The translations under genes were made by a program, and so were the position numbers. From Borreliella mayonii (GTDB lineage: Bacteria > Spirochaetota > Spirochaetia > Borreliales > Borreliaceae), in NCBI RefSeq assembly GCF_001945665.1, contig NZ_CP015786.1, forward strand, positions 1-17,017: DNA of 17,017 nucleotides, read 5' to 3'. Under the pieces are notes generated by a model. That model searched no databases. It had not been told where the DNA came from and saw only the letters and a list, made by a program, of their open reading frames with translations. Shown here piece by piece: positions 13,143 through 17,017 of this stretch (within the stretch, counting starts at the first letter, position 1; each line of letters opens with the position of its first letter).

Positions 13143-14195
13143 ATGAGTAAGAAAATAAAAATATTTATTATTTGTACTGTTGTTATTATGATAAGTTCTT
13201 GTAAGAATTATCATGTAAGTAGTAAAGATTTAAAACAAAATGCAGAAGAGAAAATTAAAGGATCTTTAGATAAGATTTTAGATCCAACGAAGGATAAAAT
13301 TACTTCAAATGGGACAAAAGTAGATGAAGTAGCAAAAAAATTACAAGAAGAAGAAAAAAATGAATTAATGCAGGGCGATGATCCTAATAATGGCGTAATA
13401 AATCCTCCACCAGTATTGCCGGCAAGTAGTCAATATAATGCACCGGGATTAAAAGCAGAACAACAAAGTGGTGGTCAACAAGAAGAACAAGCTAAAGTAA
13501 GAAAGGAAGATAAGGGGAAAGGAGAAAAAACAGAAGATAGAAAAGAAAAACAAGAGGATAAAGAAGGAAGTGACAAAGAAAAAGAAGAAGTAGAAGAACA
13601 AAACAAAGGGAAAAAACAAGAAGCAGAAAAAGAAGCTAAAGAAAAACAAGAAAGAGAAGAACAACAAAGAAAAGCCAAACAAGAAGCAGAAAAAGAAGCT
13701 AAAGCAGAACAAGAAAGAGAAGAACAACAAAAACAAGAAGAAGAAAAGAAGGTTAAAGACAAAATCAAAAATCTTGTAGATAAAATAGATAAGATCAATG
13801 GAGATATTGATGGTATAAAAGGGAAAACAAGTGTGGGAGCAGAAGAAGTTAGAGATAAAATTACAGGACCTATATATGATGATTTTACTGATGGTAGTAG
13901 CTCTATACGTACAACTTGGGGGGATCTGGAAGATGACGAAGATTCAGACTTAGGAAAATTATTAAAAGAATTGAGTGATACTAGAGACAGTTTAAGAACC
14001 AAATTAAATGTAGGGAATCAACCATATATTATTGATACTAGAAGTATTGAGCCCCAATTAAAAGAAAATGTAAGTGTTAGCGAAATTAAATCAGACTTAG
14101 AAAAATTAAAATCAGAATTAGAAAAAGTTAAAAGCTATCTTAAAGATAGTTCTAAATTTGAAGAAATTAAAGGATACATCAGTGACAGTCAGTAA
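13143..14195 (+). CDS. erp: Erp surface lipoprotein, ErpB/Elp-like
   Basis: A 350-residue OspE/F-related protein (Erp) of the ErpB/Elp-like subgroup. Erps are surface lipoproteins made during mammalian infection; different members bind factor H, plasminogen or laminin. ATG 13143 is chosen because it follows GGAGAG and starts the signal peptide MSKKIKIFIICTVVIMISSC (Cys20); a longer frame from TTG 13122 would begin inside the -10 box. The mature protein has a KNYHVSSKDLKQNAEEKIKG start, a proline-containing linker, then a very long Lys/Glu/Gln-rich helical region with two 21-residue repeats (KQEAEKEAK...EEQQ). A conserved C-terminal domain follows (GPIYDDFTDGSSSIRTTWGD ... YISDSQ). cp32 erp loci often hold two genes; this has one. 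It is intact. Confidence 0.88.
   Translation: MSKKIKIFIICTVVIMISSCKNYHVSSKDLKQNAEEKIKGSLDKILDPTKDKITSNGTKVDEVAKKLQEEEKNELMQGDDPNNGVINPPPVLPASSQYNAPGLKAEQQSGGQQEEQAKVRKEDKGKGEKTEDRKEKQEDKEGSDKEKEEVEEQNKGKKQEAEKEAKEKQEREEQQRKAKQEAEKEAKAEQEREEQQKQEEEKKVKDKIKNLVDKIDKINGDIDGIKGKTSVGAEEVRDKITGPIYDDFTDGSSSIRTTWGDLEDDEDSDLGKLLKELSDTRDSLRTKLNVGNQPYIIDTRSIEPQLKENVSVSEIKSDLEKLKSELEKVKSYLKDSSKFEEIKGYISDSQ
13613..13738 (+). repeat. Tandem 63-bp repeat in erp (approximate ends)
   Basis: Two adjacent near-identical 21-codon units encode KQEAEKEAKEKQEREEQQ and KQEAEKEAKAEQEREEQQ, each followed by three variable residues. Repeat number in this charged region commonly differs between Erp proteins. Endpoints are approximate. 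Confidence 0.7.
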
Positions 14196-14237
14196 TTATA
14201 TTAGATGCTTTTAGATGTAACTAAATTTTGCGTACAC

Positions 14238-14280
14238 AAAATAACAGCTAGTAAAAAAGTTCACTGGCTGTTATTTTTTT
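14238..14280 (+). terminator. Rho-independent terminator of erp
   Basis: AATAACAGCTAGT (14240-14252) pairs with ACTGGCTGTTATT (14263-14275), 13 bp with one U-G pair and a 10-nt loop, followed by seven T. It lies 42 bp after the erp stop and is the clearest terminator in the window. Confidence 0.9.
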
Positions 14281-14337
14281 GTAGATTTCATTGTTATGAA
14301 TATAGAAATGTTTTCTATCAAAATTTTCATTTAAAAA

Positions 14338-14709
14338 GTGCAAAAACTATTGCTCAAAATATTGTTTATTTATATACTATCTATAATTAATATGTATACT
14401 AATGAGATTTCAAATTTTTATGATAATCTTAGTGAAGATTTAAAAAAGTCAATAAATAAACTTTATGAAACCGAGCAAGCAACTCAAGAGCAAAAAAGTC
14501 GAATGTATAGCTCTTATAAAGCAGCGCAAGAATACGGAATAAAAACTGGAAAAAGCACTGAGGAAATAATAAGTGACATTATAGACCATGTAAAAAAATT
14601 TATTAAAGACGTTCTGAAAGATAAATATTTAATAAAAAAACATAAAAATTCCAAAAATATGAAGCTTAATTGTAGCTGCAATAAAGGGATGTTAGATAAA
14701 TGTGTTTAA
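14338..14709 (+). CDS. Hypothetical cp32 protein between erp and terminase
   Basis: An open frame from GTG 14338 (123 codons) or from ATG 14391 (MYTNEISNFYDNLSEDLKKS). Neither start has a good ribosome site. The longer form begins with a hydrophobic stretch, MQKLLLKILFIYILSIIN, that could be an export signal, which favours it slightly. The body is helical and charged (KKSINKLYETEQATQEQKSR, KSTEEIISDIIDHVKKFIKD). The ending, NMKLNCSCNKGMLDKCV after a lysine-rich stretch, looks unlike the rest and may be read from the start of the next gene. I do not recognise the family. Position suggests a conserved cp32 gene at the head of the late region. Confidence 0.5.
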   Translation: MQKLLLKILFIYILSIINMYTNEISNFYDNLSEDLKKSINKLYETEQATQEQKSRMYSSYKAAQEYGIKTGKSTEEIISDIIDHVKKFIKDVLKDKYLIKKHKNSKNMKLNCSCNKGMLDKCV

Positions 14710-14732
14710 AAAAATTAGGAGAGTATGATTCT

Positions 14733-14912
14733 ATGGTATTTTTGGGGGCTGCTTATGGTATTCTTAATGATATTAATCAAAAAGTTCCAAAGCGATATCA
14801 ATTGATTATAATCAACGAATTTAAAGATATACTATTTGTAAGTATACACAACTATGACAAGAGAATTTTTACAAGCTATGATCTAATTAAAACAATAAGA
14901 GATTTTCCCTAA
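14733..14912 (+). CDS. Small cp32 protein, possibly a DUF1473-like fragment
   Basis: ATG 14733 has AGGAGAG 9 nt upstream and encodes 59 residues, MVFLGAAYGILNDINQKVPK to LIKTIRDFP. The frame is open back to ATG 14700 (MCLKKLGEYDS), just after a run of seven A (14708-14714 lies within it). Upstream, MKLNCSCNKGMLDKCV sits in another frame, so the original gene may have started near 14659 and been split by a frameshift in the A run. The composition (QLIIINEFKDILFVSIHNYD) suggests a small alpha/beta protein, and I tentatively associate it with the Borrelia DUF1473 family. Function is unknown. It may be complete from 14733 or a remnant. Confidence 0.45.
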   Translation: MVFLGAAYGILNDINQKVPKRYQLIIINEFKDILFVSIHNYDKRIFTSYDLIKTIRDFP

Positions 14913-15101
14913 TTTATATAGTCAAGCTATGACAAAATTTAATAAATTAGTTAATTACTATTTCTAAATCAATAAAAGTCAATAAATACCAAATACCTGT
15001 CAATAGATATCAACAAGATAATAGTTAATGTTAATAATTAATAAATTGAATTACTATTTAGAGTAACAAGTTGTTAATTTTGTTATTTTAGGAGAATTTT
15101 C
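14913..15101 (+). promoter_or_regulatory. Upstream region of the terminase genes with TCAATA repeats
   Basis: These 189 bp have no gene. TCAATA occurs at 14969, 14979 and 15000, that is 10 and 21 bp apart, about one and two helical turns. Short AT-rich dyads follow (near 15020-15050 and ACAAG-TTGTTAATTTTGTT near 15066). The end holds the AGGAGA ribosome site (15090-15095) for the TTG start at 15102. It could hold a late promoter, or a packaging site recognised by the small terminase; both are inference. Confidence 0.35.
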
Positions 15102-15668
15102 TTGAAAAGAGTTAAAAGGCCTTTTGATGATTATGTTGCGTATTTTAGAGAAGGATCGTTAAGCGATAAAGAAATAGCAGCTAAACTAAGGGTTTCCAAA
15201 GTAAATGTGTGGAGGATGAGACAAAAATGGAAAAGTGGAGAAAGTTTTGTTAACGAGGACTCTAGACTAACAATTAGTGAGGATATTTTTGAACACCTTT
15301 TATCACAAGCTTTTAAATCAGAAGTTAACGCCAAGAAAGTTAGAAGCGAATTGGATTTAGAGAGGGCTAATTTAGAATTAGGATTTATACGTGCATTTAA
15401 GCAATATTCTGGTGTTGAACTTGCTAGCATATATACTAAAATAGAAAATTTAATAACTGAAATTGACGCTTTAAATAAAGCAAATAGTAAAAAAAACAAG
15501 CAAGTTGTTAATGGAGAAATTAATTCTTTAAAAATCGAGCTTGATGAATATATAAAGGAGTGTTCAATAAGAGAAATGGAGCTTTACTATGAATGTATGA
15601 AAAAACTTGCAACTGCTAATGAGGCTGAAAGCAAAAACAACTACAAAAATAGTAAAGGGCACAAGTGA
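15102..15668 (+). CDS. DUF603 protein, probable small terminase subunit
   Basis: A 188-residue protein of the Borrelia DUF603 family located immediately before the large terminase gene, the usual place of a small terminase, which recognises phage DNA for packaging. Residues about 19-46 (LSDKEIAAKLRVSKVNVWRM) form a clear helix-turn-helix of the type found at the N-terminus of small terminases, and the rest is a long coiled coil (VRSELDLERANLELGF, KIENLITEIDALNKANSKKN) suited to oligomerisation. The TTG start is supported by AGGAGA 6 nt upstream. The stop overlaps the GTG of the large terminase by 4 nt, so the two are translationally coupled. It is intact, unlike its partner. Confidence 0.7.
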   Translation: MKRVKRPFDDYVAYFREGSLSDKEIAAKLRVSKVNVWRMRQKWKSGESFVNEDSRLTISEDIFEHLLSQAFKSEVNAKKVRSELDLERANLELGFIRAFKQYSGVELASIYTKIENLITEIDALNKANSKKNKQVVNGEINSLKIELDEYIKECSIREMELYYECMKKLATANEAESKNNYKNSKGHK

Positions 15669-17017
15669 ACTTATATCAAACAAAACTTTTTACAACATTA
15701 CAAAAGGAATACAAAAATAAATATGGAGTTGACATATCGCAATTTATAAAGCTAACAAACTCTTTAATTGATTTTGCTAAGTTTGAAGAAAAACAGTTAA
15801 CTTTAAAGCAAAAAAATGTAATAAAAAGCATTAAAAAGAATAATGAAAAGAAGATTATACTCAGCGGTGGTATAGCTAGTGGCAAAACATATCTTGCGTG
15901 TTATCTTTTTCTAAAAAGTTTAATTTAAAATAAAAAGTTATACTCTAGTGATACGAATAATTTCATTATTGGGAATTCACAACGCTCAGTTGAAGTTAAT
16001 GTTTTGGGACAATTTGAAAAGCTATGTAAACTTCTTAAAATTTCGTATATTCCAAGACATACAAATAATTCATATATTCTGATTGATTCACTGCGTATTG
16101 ATCTATACGGTGGAGATAAGGCAAGTGATTTTGAAAGATTTAGGGGAAGTAATTCGGCACTTATTTTTGTCAATGAGGCTACAACTTTACACAAGCAAAC
16201 GTTAGAGGAAGTCTTAAAAAGACTAAGGTGCAGGTAAGAAACTATTATTTTTGATACTAATCCCGATCATCCAGAACACTATTTCAAAACCTATTATATT
16301 GATAATATAGCGACCTTTAAAACATATAATTTTACAACTTATGATAATTTGCTACTTAGCAAAGGATTTATCGAAACACAAGAAAAACTCTATAAAGATA
16401 TACCATCATATAAAGCAAGAGTTTTGCTAGGTGAGTGGATAGCAAGCACTGATTCAATTTTTACACAAATAAATATTACTGATGATTATGTATTTACTAG
16501 CCCGATAGCATATTTAGACCCAGCATTTAGTGTTGGCGGGGACAACACTGCATTATGTGTTATGGAGCGAATTGATGATAAGTATTATGCTTTTGTATTT
16601 CAAGACCAACGACCAGCCAATGATCCTTATATTATGAATATGGTAAAGACTGTTATAGAAAATTTCAATGTGTATACACTGTATTTAGAGGATAGAGATA
16701 ATATAAAAGGTGCTGGTGGATTGACCTGTGAATACATCTTGCTAAGAAATAATATAAGCCAATATTTTAGAATTGTTCCAGTTAAGCCAAAGTCTAATAA
16801 ATTTAGCAGAATAACAACGTTAATTACGCCGTTTACTTATAAGAAACTTTATATTACAAAGTACAGTAGTTCTTCTGTATTTAATGATATTTATTCGTAT
16901 AAGGGGGATAGCAAAACCCATGATGATGCTCTTGATGCAATATCTGCAGCATATTTGATGTTGTCTTTAGGATATAGAGAGCGAAGTGTTCACTTTGGCA
17001 ATCAAAGATTTTTGTAA
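15665..17017 (+). pseudogene. Phage large terminase, interrupted by two in-frame TAA codons
   Basis: A 450-codon frame from GTG 15665 to the TAA at 17015-17017 encodes the cp32 large terminase, the ATP-driven motor and nuclease that packages phage DNA. Visible motifs: Walker A GGIASGKT (residues 68-75), Walker B SALIFVNEAT, and the RNase H-like nuclease parts YLDPAFSVGGDNTALC, LYLEDRDNIKG and THDDALDAISAAY with their acidic residues. TAA codons interrupt at codon 88 (15926-15928) and codon 191 (16235-16237); the frame is otherwise continuous, with no shift. Only an 87-residue fragment with Walker A would be made. Restart products are possible but would lack the ATPase. In cp32 the portal gene comes next. 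Confidence 0.88.

Noticed and set aside
13449..14002. Two minus-strand open frames (95 and 175 codons)
   Set aside because: They are antisense to the Lys/Glu-rich repeats of erp. Serine- or phenylalanine-rich translations are an artefact of that composition.
14205..14390. Small plus-strand open frame after erp
   Set aside because: It runs straight through the erp terminator hairpin, has no ribosome site, and has no resemblance to a protein family.
15905..16240. Programmed readthrough or recoding of the terminase stops
   Set aside because: Two separate TAA codons with no obvious downstream stimulatory hairpin, in a region with other broken phage genes, make decay more likely.
1..17017. tRNA, rRNA or CRISPR array
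   Set aside because: No cloverleaf, rRNA-like stretch or regularly spaced repeat-spacer pattern was seen. The only regular repeats are coding repeats in bdr and erp.

Overview
The window is about 17 kb of very AT-rich DNA from a Lyme disease spirochete (Borrelia/Borreliella burgdorferi sensu lato). It is a shortened, partly decayed member of the cp32 circular plasmid/prophage family (phiBB-1 type). The evidence is the gene set: RevA, two Mlp lipoproteins, an ERF annealing protein, the PF57/PF50/PF32/PF49 partition cluster, Bdr, a DUF244/YqaJ nuclease, DUF261, a tyrosine recombinase, an Erp lipoprotein, a DUF603 protein and terminase. Families were assigned from memory of these proteins and from visible motifs; no database search was run.

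Layout. (1) 1-2016: late phage remnants. These are a frameshifted portal gene, the tail end of another gene, a DUF1506 gene with an internal stop, a frameshifted virion-morphogenesis-type gene, and a holin (blyA)-like remnant. Most capsid and tail genes expected between these are absent, apparently through at least two deletions (near 1065 and near 1745). (2) 2006-2667: frameshifted blyB and its intact downstream gene. (3) 2805-4528: lipoprotein cassette, revA (minus) divergent from two tandem mlp genes (plus). (4) 4627-5553: ERF recombinase (minus). (5) 5950-9645: replication/partition operon PF57, DUF226, ParA, PF49, bdr, all intact, with a perfect 36-bp palindrome between parA and PF49. (6) 9646-10126: a non-coding stretch of stem-loops and promoter-like repeats. 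(7) 10127-11903: YqaJ-type exonuclease and DUF261. (8) 11934-12711: tyrosine recombinase (minus), frameshifted in an 8-A run but otherwise complete. (9) 12960-14280: erp promoter/operator region, one erp gene and its terminator. (10) 14338-17017: two small genes, the DUF603 putative small terminase, and a large terminase with two in-frame TAA codons ending at the last base.

Taken together, the genes for plasmid replication and partition, homologous recombination (ERF plus exonuclease) and surface lipoproteins (Rev, Mlp x2, Erp) are open. Genes needed to make a virion, package DNA or integrate are broken or missing. This resembles a cp18-type shortened cp32 kept as a lipoprotein-bearing plasmid, which could move only with help from an intact cp32 in the same cell (inference). 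In intact cp32 the terminase gene is followed by the portal gene. The window ends exactly at the terminase stop and opens inside portal-like coding sequence, so it may be one complete circle cut between the two.

A notable regulatory arrangement: the ERF gene and the exonuclease gene lie on opposite sides of the replication cassette in opposite orientation and share a near-identical leader, ribosome site and first codons, with a terminator-like hairpin in front. The cassette is therefore flanked by an inverted repeat of roughly 140-165 bp.
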